Notes: generated from the sequence alone by a model not told the origin. Numbered from the stretch's first letter, positions 19,200-27,657 are shown. The stretch: DNA of 41,794 nt from Bacteroidota bacterium (GCA_020048155.1 JAIFMY010000013.1:1-41794); one strand, 5' to 3'. Program-made: numbers and translations.

Positions 19200-21362
19200 A
19201 TGTTACTGAATTCTGAAATAAAGTTTCGCAAATGTTTTCCAATTGCGCTGATTATGATTGTGTTGCAAATTATGCCCTCATATGCGCAAGAAGAGCCACT
19301 CGCCATTATGGGTGTCTTAGATTTGCGTAATTATCAGTTTTCGGAAGACTCAGAGATTACCCTAGCCGGTGATTGGAAATTTTATAAAGATACTTTCTTA
19401 TTTGGTTCCCATGCTCCAAGTTCTATCACTTCATACATAAAAGTCCCCTACATATGGGATGAAAAAACACATCCTGAGGGAACATTTAGCAGGCATGGTT
19501 ATGCGACTTATTCTTTACAAGTTTTTTTACCCAAACGCAGGCCTGAAGTTGCCATCATTCAGATTGGGAGCATTGTATTTGCTTATAATTTGTATTTAAA
19601 TGGTACAAAGATTGCATCATGTGGCCAACCTGGAAAAAGCCAAAATGAAGAAATCCCTCATTTAGAAGTTAAAATGGTACCTGTTTCACTTTATTCAGAT
19701 ACCTTGTTTTTTACCATTCATATGTCCAATTTTCACCACCGCATTGGGGGGGTGAATAAGCCAATAAGCATCATGGTGAGCGACAAATATATTCGACAGC
19801 GTAATATCGTTTCGCTCATTGGATTTATAACTTTTGGTATATTGATTACCATTGGAGTACTACATATTATCTTATGGTTGCAAATCCGGAAAGAGATGGT
19901 ATCGTTATACTTTGGGGCAGCCGCTATTTTTATAGCATTGCGTATACTCTTTACTGGTGATTTTTTAATCAATAACATCACGGATATTAGCGGCATTTAC
20001 CAAAAGAAAATTGAGTTTTTGCTCATGTATTCCATTCCTTATCCCTTGCTTATGTATGTGAGTATTCTTTTCCCAAAGTATACCTACAAAAATTTTATTA
20101 ACATTATATTTATTATCACAGGAACATTCTTCCTAATTACCCTATTTACAACAAGCAGCGTATTTACATTATTAAGCGGTGTATCCAGAACTTTAGTTGT
20201 GATAATTGGATTGTATCTGGCGTTTTCAATGGCACGGGCTGCTCTCGCCAAAGAGCCTTTTGCCTTGCTTTTTTTTATAAGTTTTCTGCTGTTTAATGTA
20301 GCAGTATTATATGATATTATCAATTCCTTATATGGCTTTGTACCCATACACATGACGCCATTTGGCTTACTTGGATTTATTTTTACCCAATCCTCGGTCC
20401 TTATAACAAACTATCTGAAGGCATTTCGGAAAAATGAGGAGCTGAGCATGCAATTGCAGGAAACCAATATGATACTTGAAGATAAAGTATCTATACGCAC
20501 AGCTGAGCTTGAGGACGCCATGGCCCAACTAGCCGAAAAGAATGAGGAAATAATGGCACAAAACGAAATAGTTGACAAACACCAACGAGAAGTAGCATTG
20601 CGAAATGCAGAAATGAAAAGCAGTATGAAATATGCAGCACGCATACAAGCTGCGTTTCAGACCGAGAATGCACAAATAAAGAAACTTTTTCCAGAATCAT
20701 TTGTGTTTTTTGCACCGCGTGATGTGCTGAGTGGCGATTTTTATTGGTCTGCACCGGTGGGTGACAAAACACTTGTTGCAGTGGCAGATTGCACTGGGCA
20801 TGGAGTACCGGGGGCTATGATGAGTATGTTGGGCATGGCTTTTCTCAATGAAGTACTTAGCTTGGGCGTATATAAACCCAATATAATTCTCGATGCTTTA
20901 CGCGAAAAAGTTAAGATGTCGCTCAGGCAAACCGAACAAAACAGTACACAGAAAGATGGCATGGATATAGCCTTATGCCTGATTGATACTCATAATAAAT
21001 GCATTGAATATAGTGGTGCGTTTATTTCTGCATATTTGGTATATGAAAGCGAAATAAAAATATTGGCTGCTGACAAAAATCCAATAGCGGTATATTATTC
21101 TGAGAGTCCGTTTAGTGTCCAGAAATATAATTATCGTCCCGGTGAAATGCTCTATCTGAGCTCTGATGGTTTTGCAGACCAATTTGGAGGCGAAGAAGTG
21201 AAAAAATTCAAACCCCACAGATTTAAAACTATGATGTTGGATGCTCACCAAATGCAAACAAATCTGCAACAAGATTTTATAAAAGAAACTTTTTATAAAT
21301 GGAAAGCAAATTACTCGGAGCAGATAGACGATGTAACTGTACTGGGTATAAGATTGAAGTAA
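19200..21362 (+). CDS. 7TM-DISM-type membrane receptor with coiled coil and SpoIIE/PP2C serine phosphatase domain
   Basis: Signal peptide, beta-rich extracellular domain (LAGDWKFYKDTFLF), about 7 TM helices, coiled coil (LEDKVSIRTAELEDAMAQLAEKNEEI), then SpoIIE (FVFFAPRDVLSGDFYWSAPVGDKTLVAVADCTGHGVPGAMMSMLG). Confidence 0.88.
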   Translation: MLLNSEIKFRKCFPIALIMIVLQIMPSYAQEEPLAIMGVLDLRNYQFSEDSEITLAGDWKFYKDTFLFGSHAPSSITSYIKVPYIWDEKTHPEGTFSRHGYATYSLQVFLPKRRPEVAIIQIGSIVFAYNLYLNGTKIASCGQPGKSQNEEIPHLEVKMVPVSLYSDTLFFTIHMSNFHHRIGGVNKPISIMVSDKYIRQRNIVSLIGFITFGILITIGVLHIILWLQIRKEMVSLYFGAAAIFIALRILFTGDFLINNITDISGIYQKKIEFLLMYSIPYPLLMYVSILFPKYTYKNFINIIFIITGTFFLITLFTTSSVFTLLSGVSRTLVVIIGLYLAFSMARAALAKEPFALLFFISFLLFNVAVLYDIINSLYGFVPIHMTPFGLLGFIFTQSSVLITNYLKAFRKNEELSMQLQETNMILEDKVSIRTAELEDAMAQLAEKNEEIMAQNEIVDKHQREVALRNAEMKSSMKYAARIQAAFQTENAQIKKLFPESFVFFAPRDVLSGDFYWSAPVGDKTLVAVADCTGHGVPGAMMSMLGMAFLNEVLSLGVYKPNIILDALREKVKMSLRQTEQNSTQKDGMDIALCLIDTHNKCIEYSGAFISAYLVYESEIKILAADKNPIAVYYSESPFSVQKYNYRPGEMLYLSSDGFADQFGGEEVKKFKPHRFKTMMLDAHQMQTNLQQDFIKETFYKWKANYSEQIDDVTVLGIRLK

Positions 21363-21372
21363 TATAATACCA

Positions 21373-21900
21373 ATGCAGGTAAAAAGAAATTGGCTCATAT
21401 TGAGTGGCACAAGGCAAAACGTAGGTAAAACTACTGTAGCCTGTAATCTGACAATGCACTACAAAGAGTTAGGAGTTGTGGCCATAAAAATTTCGCCACA
21501 TATGCATACCCTTACCCCGGGTTTACGACTGTTGTATGAACAGGATGGAATACAAATAGCTCAGGAAACAGAGATATCGGGCAAAGATACTGGCAGATAC
21601 CTTCAAGCAGGAGCCCACAAGGCTTACTATCTGCAATGCCATGATGATCTGCTCCAGCAAGCACTCATCTGGCTTTTGCCTTTTATACCAGAAGATGTAC
21701 CTGTAATCTGTGAATCGGCCAAAGCCCGTGGATTTATAGAGCCTGGTGTGTTTGTAATGCTTGGCCTGTCCGAAGATTTTAATCGTAAACCTGATGTGCA
21801 AGCCATAGCGCTAAACCCTCACTTGCATTTTACGAGCTTTGAAGTATTTGATTACGAATGCATTGAATTTGTAAATAGAATGTGGTGTATTGTTTCTTGA
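21373..21900 (+). CDS. P-loop NTPase resembling MobB
   Basis: Walker A SGTRQNVGKTTVACNL with a following KISPH, similar to MobB-type GTP-binding proteins. Begins 11 nt after the SpoIIE gene. Confidence 0.6.
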   Translation: MQVKRNWLILSGTRQNVGKTTVACNLTMHYKELGVVAIKISPHMHTLTPGLRLLYEQDGIQIAQETEISGKDTGRYLQAGAHKAYYLQCHDDLLQQALIWLLPFIPEDVPVICESAKARGFIEPGVFVMLGLSEDFNRKPDVQAIALNPHLHFTSFEVFDYECIEFVNRMWCIVS

Positions 21901-21983
21901 ACTTTTTTGAAGGTAAACATTGATTTACGTTTGTATGTTTTGTACATTGAAGTATTGAATAAACCCAAATAAAATACGAAATC

Positions 21984-22394
21984 ATGAGTGTACAACCTTA
22001 TTTTCATCTGGTAGATGATGCAATAAAAGCGCTGGGAGTAGATCCTGAGCTGTGCCGCGGCGATAAACCCGGGCAATGGAATATGCAACGCGGATCGGCA
22101 AGCGTATGGATTGATATGTTTGATATAGAAGGACAAGGCAGTTATTTTCAGTGCCTGGCTCCCGTAAGTGCTGTACCTACTGCACGGCGCGAAGAATTTC
22201 TGAACGAGGTGCTTGAGCTCAATCACAAGCTATATGGTGTTGGAATTACCAAATTCAAAGAAGTGGTATATGTAAAGGTAATACGTGAAATTGAGGGACT
22301 GGATATCAATGAAGTACTGGCAAGTATGCGCCGCATTGGTGCTTATGCCGATGACTACGACGATTATTTTAAGAACAAGTATTTCCCGGCATAG
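21984..22394 (+). CDS. YbjN-domain-like protein
   Basis: Small protein with YbjN / type III chaperone-like pattern (NMQRGSASVWIDMFDIEGQGSYFQCLAPV ... LNHKLYGVGITKFKEVVYVKVIREIEGLD). Confidence 0.6.
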   Translation: MSVQPYFHLVDDAIKALGVDPELCRGDKPGQWNMQRGSASVWIDMFDIEGQGSYFQCLAPVSAVPTARREEFLNEVLELNHKLYGVGITKFKEVVYVKVIREIEGLDINEVLASMRRIGAYADDYDDYFKNKYFPA

Positions 22395-22434
22395 AGTTTC
22401 TTTAATTAGATCTGCGCCGCATAGCAGATATTAC

Positions 22435-22470
22435 TTCCCGAAAAATTTATTTTTTTTCGGGAATTTTGTT
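22435..22470 (+). terminator. Rho-independent terminator
   Basis: ttcccgaaaaa...tttttttcgggaa hairpin followed by ttttgtttt, downstream of the YbjN-like gene. Confidence 0.7.
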
Positions 22471-22490
22471 TTAATAGCCCTATTGAAAAT

Positions 22491-22523
22491 AGTAAATGGG
22501 TGACTCCCAGTCACCCATTTACT
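22491..22523. repeat. Perfect 15-bp inverted repeat, 3-nt loop
   Basis: agtaaatgggtgact-ccc-agtcacccatttact. Confidence 0.95.
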
Positions 22524-22554
22524 GCACTTTACTGCATTACGCTAACCGCATAGC

Positions 22555-22593
22555 GATGATCTGTCAATACGTTTAGTGTATTGCCGGATCATC
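22555..22593. repeat. Imperfect 16-bp inverted repeat, 7-nt loop
   Basis: gatgatctgtcaatac-gtttagt-gtattgccggatcatc, 14/16 complementary with one further position able to form a G-U pair. Confidence 0.85.
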
Positions 22594-22737
22594 CCGATGT
22601 GATTAATATTTGATTTTGCATTTTTTCGCGGGGTTCCACCCATGCCTACCGTCGGTATCATGCCTGCGGCATTCATTGCTAGGGATAAATCCCAAGGTAC
22701 AGATTATCCATTCTCAATTATCCATTATCAATTAAAT

Positions 22738-22864
22738 ACGCGCCGTTAGGTGCGTAATATCGGTAGAATATGATTGTTTGTGTGTTTTAGTACCGCCCCG
22801 GCTGGGGCGGAACATGATGTGGTGAGCATGTTTTTCTACCGATATATTGCCCCGAGTGGGGCAA
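22738..22864. repeat. Nested palindrome module (five inverted repeats)
   Basis: acgcgc-cgttag-gtgcgt (22738-22755, one G-U pair); 12-bp arms atatcggtagaa (22757-22768) / ttctaccgatat (22834-22845) enclosing ccgcccc-ggct-ggggcgg (22793-22810) and aacatg..catgtt (22811-22832); then ttgcccc-gagt-ggggcaa (22847-22864). Confidence 0.9.
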
Positions 22865-22986
22865 ATAGTAAGACTTGCCAACCACCTGCAATCGTCCGCA
22901 GGACATTGTAGCGTGGCGATAACCCCATGTTCGGCGTAGGCTCCGCCTGCGTTTGAGGTATGAGTCACAGCCTCATGGGATATATG

Positions 22987-23009
22987 AAGCCGAGGCGGAG
23001 CCTCGGCTT
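22987..23009. repeat. Perfect 10-bp inverted repeat
   Basis: aagccgaggc-gga-gcctcggctt. Confidence 0.95.
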
Positions 23010-23020
23010 AACGGGGCAAC

Positions 23021-23063
23021 ACAAATAAAAAACCCTGTCAGCGTTCGAAACGCTGACAGGGTT
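23021..23063 (-). terminator. Strong hairpin (perfect 15-bp inverted repeat), probable terminator of gene 23091..23627
   Basis: aaccctgtcagcgtt-cga-aacgctgacagggtt at 23031-23063. On the minus strand it is followed by a T-rich stretch (ttttttatttg). Confidence 0.75.
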
Positions 23064-23090
23064 AAAGATCAGTAGGCTAACGTCTTTTAG

Positions 23091-23627
23091 TCAGAACTTA
23101 TACGCAGCGCCAAGTGTAACACTTCCGGTACCCTTACCACCTTCTATGAATGCACCCCACTTAGGTGTAATTTCATAGCGTAAACCTCCGGCAAGCCCCC
23201 ATGCAAATTTTACTTTATATTCAGGACTTATGTCTACATTATCGCCAGAAACTTTGCTTATTTGTGCTGAAGCACCTAAAGAAAGCCCAACATATGCGTC
23301 TAATTTCTCAATTAATTCGTAATGCAAATAGCTACTTAAGCCAGGAGCTATGGTGTTGATGTTGGTTTTAACGGTTGTGCCATAATTGGTAACGCTATTG
23401 TTGTAACCAAAATACCCTAAATACACACCAATACCCAAATTCAATTTTTCAACCCCAAAAACGTCGTTTTTTATACCCCTTTCGAAAGCCAAGGTGATGG
23501 GTTTGCCATTAGAATTGAAACCCAGACCCAATTTGAGGGTATTTGTACCTTTCTGAAAGGTGTTTTGTGCATTGGCACTTACTGAAACCAGGGCAATTGC
23601 AAAGATCAATAATGCTAATTTTCTCAT
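23091..23627 (-). CDS. Small outer-membrane beta-barrel protein
   Basis: Signal peptide MRKLALLIFAIALVSVSANAQ; alternating strands; C-terminal aromatic (SVTLGAAYKF). Confidence 0.8.
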   Translation of the reverse strand: MRKLALLIFAIALVSVSANAQNTFQKGTNTLKLGLGFNSNGKPITLAFERGIKNDVFGVEKLNLGIGVYLGYFGYNNSVTNYGTTVKTNINTIAPGLSSYLHYELIEKLDAYVGLSLGASAQISKVSGDNVDISPEYKVKFAWGLAGGLRYEITPKWGAFIEGGKGTGSVTLGAAYKF

Positions 23628-23892
23628 TTTTATTTAGAAATTTTTATTTTACCTACCATTCACGTTTTTCGGTCCCGACGGTGGTTTTTATACTTCTTCA
23701 TGGACAAACCACAACCTTTGTTTTAATTCAGCGTGAAAACTTTCGCTTTCAATCAAAAGTATATATACGGCTTGGTATGTAACGCAAAACATGGTAAGAC
23801 AAAAAGTAGACAAAAATGGATTTTGTAAAATGTAAAATCTGAATAGTATGAAAATGAGGAATATATGCTAACCGCTAAACATATCAACATAC

Positions 23893-24348
23893 TTGCAGCC
23901 AGACCTGCGGGTGGGGTGTAATAAATCAGTAATAATCAATAAATCTGTTCACCCCGCTTATTATATTGACTACGGCTGCATTTCGGCTCCATCGCATTAT
24001 CGAAATTTTGGACTCCAAAAGGCTGGCAATGCAAATGTAATACCGGCTGTCTACGACGAAACCGTGCTTGCACTTAGCATATTGCTTACCGGGCTCGATA
24101 AGTATGGCTATGCCGATCACAAATATTGTCGTGCATTTTGGCAGCCTATACACTACGAGTATCTAGAACTAGCCACCAAAAAACCCGCACTTACCGGAAG
24201 CGGCAGTGCCCACAGTGGCGATAAGAATGTGCTGAAAGAGAAAGTAACCAATGTTTTGCGTTCTATTCTGCTTCTTTTGCAAGCCAACTATCCCGAAAAA
24301 TGGCAAACCGTAGTCCGCGAGTGGGGATACCTACACGAGCGTTACTAA
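23893..24348 (+). CDS. Hypothetical protein, start codon and N-terminus uncertain
   Basis: 151-aa ORF with protein-like composition (YDETVLALSILLTGLDKYGYADHKYCRAFWQPIHYEYLELATKK). No family recognised and no clear start. Confidence 0.4.
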   Translation: MQPDLRVGCNKSVIINKSVHPAYYIDYGCISAPSHYRNFGLQKAGNANVIPAVYDETVLALSILLTGLDKYGYADHKYCRAFWQPIHYEYLELATKKPALTGSGSAHSGDKNVLKEKVTNVLRSILLLLQANYPEKWQTVVREWGYLHERY

Positions 24349-24430
24349 TATGTTTTTTAGTTATTCATAGTAATGTATATACAACCACCGGGGTATTGAC
24401 TCGGCTGTTTTGTTTTGTGGGGCGTGTTAT

Positions 24431-24521
24431 GAAAATAGTAAAGGGGTGTCTTCCACTCACCCCTTTATTGCATTGCGCTATATGATATATGAAACCGAGG
24501 CGGAGCCTCGGCTTAACGGGG
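24431..24521. repeat. Mosaic palindromic intergenic element, short copy (B)
   Basis: gaaaatagtaaaggggtg..cacccctttattgcattgcgct joined almost directly to gatatatgaaaccgaggcggagcctcggcttaacgggg. Same orientation as copy A but lacking about 0.4 kb of interior. Confidence 0.75.
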
Positions 24522-24627
24522 TTTTGAGAACCCTGTGGGTCTGATAAACAGCGTGGTAGATGCAAAATCCTACAAAACACAGGGAATGCCAATGCAGGTG
24601 TCCTTAGCCGCATTGCGGGCAGTAAAC

Positions 24628-25698
24628 CTACACTGCAGTATTATTGAGATTGTGATAAGTAAGAATATGGCTCAATGGGTTTATTTCGGCATCGTTTGCG
24701 CTGAAGATTCTGGTTTTCCACTCTGTGAGAATTCTGCTAATAATGGTTTCAGTTTCATTGTTGTAAGATACTTTTAGTGCTTTGGGTTGGTCTATCCAAT
24801 TGAGAATGGGTAGCAAAGCCTCTTTGCTTAAGGACTTTATTACTGGTACACCCATTTCTGCAAGGGCAGCAGCGTTGCACTGTTGTTCGTACTGATTGAG
24901 CATGGGCACAACCATAAGTTTTTTACCCAGAAACAATGCTTCGGCTGGTGTTTCGAATCCCGCGCCGCACAATATACCTTCAGCACCAAGCATGCTATTT
25001 ATAAATTCGCCATTAGATATTTTACGAATTTCTATTGAGCCTGCGGAATAGTTAGAAGATGTATGTTTGGAGAATACTTGCCACTTAATGTCGGGAAAAT
25101 GTTGAAGTATCCGTATGATTTTTTCATCGGAATATGCAGGTAGGTATACAGTATAATGCCCCATATTAAATGGTACCTTGCTTGATATTTCTTGCCTTAC
25201 TACCGGAGTAAATATATTTGAAGCATATTGTTTGAAATGAAAACCATATTTTTCGCAGGTGGGAGCATAATACTTCAGAACGGATTTACCAGTCCAATCT
25301 GTTTTTGGGGGTTTGGGAGCATTGGGGTGAATTACCGCGGCCTGATGGCTCAGCGAGATGCAAGGCACTTTTCGGAGCTTGGCAGCCCAAGCAGAAACTG
25401 GTTCAAAATCATTGATTACCAAATCGTAGTTATGTACAGGGAATTTGCGAATATCTCGAATAAGCTTTCCTATTTGTGCCTTTCTTATGGTTTTTAAAAT
25501 ATCTACTCCGCCTTTTTTGCCGAAAATAAAACTTAGTCCACTCAGACGAAAATCTATATCAAATCCCACATTCACATCAGACTGAATACCTGAAACGAGT
25601 ACATCGGTTTCAGCATTTTTCTTTAATATGGGTACAATATCATTGGCTCTGCTTAAATGCCCATTTCCGGTACCCTGTATAGCATACAATATTTTCAT
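24628..25698 (-). CDS. Glycosyltransferase family protein (MurG/COG1819-like)
   Basis: MKILYAIQGTGNGHLSRANDIVPILKK and GILCGAGFETPAEALFLGKKLMVVPMLNQYEQQCNAAALAEMGV. Confidence 0.82.
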   Translation of the reverse strand: MKILYAIQGTGNGHLSRANDIVPILKKNAETDVLVSGIQSDVNVGFDIDFRLSGLSFIFGKKGGVDILKTIRKAQIGKLIRDIRKFPVHNYDLVINDFEPVSAWAAKLRKVPCISLSHQAAVIHPNAPKPPKTDWTGKSVLKYYAPTCEKYGFHFKQYASNIFTPVVRQEISSKVPFNMGHYTVYLPAYSDEKIIRILQHFPDIKWQVFSKHTSSNYSAGSIEIRKISNGEFINSMLGAEGILCGAGFETPAEALFLGKKLMVVPMLNQYEQQCNAAALAEMGVPVIKSLSKEALLPILNWIDQPKALKVSYNNETETIISRILTEWKTRIFSANDAEINPLSHILTYHNLNNTAV

Positions 25699-25716
25699 AG
25701 AATTGAAAAATATGGG

Positions 25717-26601
25717 TTAATTATTTTTAGAATCTGTAAACATGAATTCATTTATGAGCTCATGAAATAGCTGTTTATTTTCAAATTCAGCCTTATGCAG
25801 TGAATCCTCTGTTTGTGGGTCGGAGGGTTCATCGTTTTGTGCTATGGGATCATTGGCAAAATCATATAGTTTCCATTCATTATTGGCATACTCTAAGGCT
25901 GTCATGTTTTCAACCCAATCACCAGAATTCAGATATAGAATAGTGTTGCCATTGGCAGCCGTAATATTACGAAGTGCAGGCTGATGTATGTGTCCGCATA
26001 TTACTTGTGAGTATCCCTTAGACGCAGCTATATCTATTGCCGTTTGCTCAAAATCATTGATGTATTTGACAGCACTTTTCACACCCGATTTTATTTTCTT
26101 GGAAAATGATAATCGCTTCCCTGTCATTTTTAAGCTAAACCAATTGACCATGGTGTTCATCAATATAAGCAAATCGTATCCTTTGCCGCCCAGTTTTGCC
26201 AACCATTTTGAGTTTTTCATAATCACATCAAATACATCGCCATGAAAAATCCATGCTTTTTGTCCATTCAAGTCGAGCACAAGCTTGTTTACTATTGAAA
26301 GCTTCCCTAAAGTAAAACCCTCGAATCTGCGCAACATCTCATCATGATTTCCTGTCACATAATATACTTCGGTGCCTTTAGACAGCAGATTGCTTATGTA
26401 TTTAATGAGTTTGAAATGCGATTTCGGAAAATAGCTTTTGCTGAATTGCCATATATCTATTATGTCTCCGTTAAGGACAAGAATTTTAGGATTTACTGTT
26501 TTCATGTAGCTGAGCAATTCTTTCGCTTTGCAGCCATATGTGCCCAAATGCACATCTGAAATTACCAGTACATCAAGTGGACGGCGCTTTTGCTTACCCA
26601 T
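25717..26601 (-). CDS. Metallophosphoesterase, UDP-2,3-diacylglucosamine diphosphatase-like
   Basis: VISDVHLGTYGCKAKEL, LVLNGDIIDIW, YYVTGNHDEMLRRF, VICGHIHQPALR. Start at MGKQKRRP. Confidence 0.87.
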   Translation of the reverse strand: MGKQKRRPLDVLVISDVHLGTYGCKAKELLSYMKTVNPKILVLNGDIIDIWQFSKSYFPKSHFKLIKYISNLLSKGTEVYYVTGNHDEMLRRFEGFTLGKLSIVNKLVLDLNGQKAWIFHGDVFDVIMKNSKWLAKLGGKGYDLLILMNTMVNWFSLKMTGKRLSFSKKIKSGVKSAVKYINDFEQTAIDIAASKGYSQVICGHIHQPALRNITAANGNTILYLNSGDWVENMTALEYANNEWKLYDFANDPIAQNDEPSDPQTEDSLHKAEFENKQLFHELINEFMFTDSKNN

Positions 26602-26995
26602 ATTGTAATACTTAAACTTGTTATGTATTTTACAAACATACAGCAAGCTTATTAACTGAAAGTTATGATGATATTAAGACTTGTTTTAACTTTCAGTTTT
26701 TGAATTAAATTTTTGTTAATGCAATATTACCGGAATGTTGTACGTGGCACTTTTGGGAAGAAAATGTTTAAATGAGTGATGGTTTCATATACGGGCATTT
26801 TCATGGGGTCAATTGGCAAAAACTATTGCAGATGAAATATATAAATGTATTCTTGCTAAATAAAATAGGAAAGTGCCTAATAATTGCTTTTCATTATTAT
26901 ATCAAGGAATTTCTACTAAAAAATAGGTGCCTTGAACTGATGATGATTGAAATTGCTTATTTTTGAAGTATTAAGTAAATCTGAAATCAAATACT

Positions 26996-27262
26996 ATGGA
27001 ATTTGAATGGGATGAAAATAAAAATGCTTCAAATAAAGTAAAACATGGCATTGACTTTCATTATGCTAAGCAAGTTTTTGATGACAACAAAAGAATAAAG
27101 TTCAAAGACAACAGAGTCGATTATGGAGAAGTACGATGGATTACGATAGGTAAAATAATGGATGCTTTACTCACAGTGGTATATACTATACGCAAAGAAG
27201 CCATTAGATTAATTTCGGCACGACCATCAAATAAAGAAGAAAAGGAATTTTATAGTAAATAA
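26996..27262 (+). CDS. brnT: BrnT-family toxin
   Basis: MEFEWDENKNASNKVKHGIDFHYAKQVFDD...DYGEVRWITIGKIMDALLTVVYTIRKEAIRLISARPSNKEEKEFY matches the BrnT pattern. Confidence 0.9.
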   Translation: MEFEWDENKNASNKVKHGIDFHYAKQVFDDNKRIKFKDNRVDYGEVRWITIGKIMDALLTVVYTIRKEAIRLISARPSNKEEKEFYSK

Positions 27263-27273
27263 ATCAACTGGAT

Positions 27274-27657
27274 ATGGAATTTGAAATGATATATTGGAAA
27301 GATGCTTTGAAGTTGATGATTAGTAATTCGACTTTGGAACAGAAACAAATAGATTTTAATCAAGAGATGATACCAGTTAGTCAGGTAATTATTTTTAATC
27401 AGCATGGGTACAGGGTGCCCGAAGAATTGGTAGAATATGACGATGTTTCCATTGACTATTCAGATTTGCCTGCATTGAATAAAGAGGACATACTTTCCGG
27501 GAAGTTAGAAAGAATTTATACCGCAGAAATACCCCTAAACGAAGAAGTAGTAAAATGGCTAAATGATTCAAAAATCAATTTGAATACACTGGTTGGCGAG
27601 CTGGTAAACAATTTTTATAATACTATGAAGCACATTAAAAACAATGCCGCATTATAG
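27274..27657 (+). CDS. BrnA-like antitoxin with N-terminal extension
   Basis: Starts 12 nt after brnT. C-terminus IYTAEIPLNEEVVKWLNDSKINLNTLVGELVNNFYNTM resembles a ribbon-helix-helix domain; YSDLPALNKEDILSGKLERIY resembles the BrnA linker. Confidence 0.6.
   Translation: MEFEMIYWKDALKLMISNSTLEQKQIDFNQEMIPVSQVIIFNQHGYRVPEELVEYDDVSIDYSDLPALNKEDILSGKLERIYTAEIPLNEEVVKWLNDSKINLNTLVGELVNNFYNTMKHIKNNAAL

Larger units (their letters stand above)
22485..23016. repeat. Mosaic palindromic intergenic element, long copy (A)
   Basis: Shares its left end (gaaaatagtaaa + GGGTG..CACCC hairpin) and right end (gatatatgaaRccgaggcggagcctcggcttaacgggg, 37/38 identical) with the copy at 24431-24521. Contains at least eight inverted repeats between. 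Confidence 0.75.

Noticed and set aside
22732-22968. 78-aa minus-strand ORF (MTHTSNAGGAYAEHGVIATLQ...)
   Set aside because: It lies entirely within the palindrome mosaic and its composition follows the hairpin sequence. Treated as spurious translation of a repeat.
23031-23063. Perfect 15-bp palindrome considered as part of the mobile element
   Set aside because: Position just past the stop of the minus-strand beta-barrel gene and the adjacent A run (T run on the minus strand) make an ordinary terminator the simpler explanation.
22485-23063. Series of hairpins considered as a CRISPR array
   Set aside because: Hairpins differ in sequence and length, with no regular repeat-spacer periodicity and no cas genes in the window.
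24628-26601. Glycosyltransferase plus LpxH-like phosphoesterase considered as a novel envelope system
   Set aside because: Both belong to common families and I believe similar pairing occurs in other Bacteroidota; nothing in the sequence indicates novelty.
26772-26966. 64-aa ORF upstream of brnT, considered as a third toxin-antitoxin component
   Set aside because: Low-complexity hydrophobic composition, no clear RBS or family. Likely chance in AT-rich intergenic DNA.
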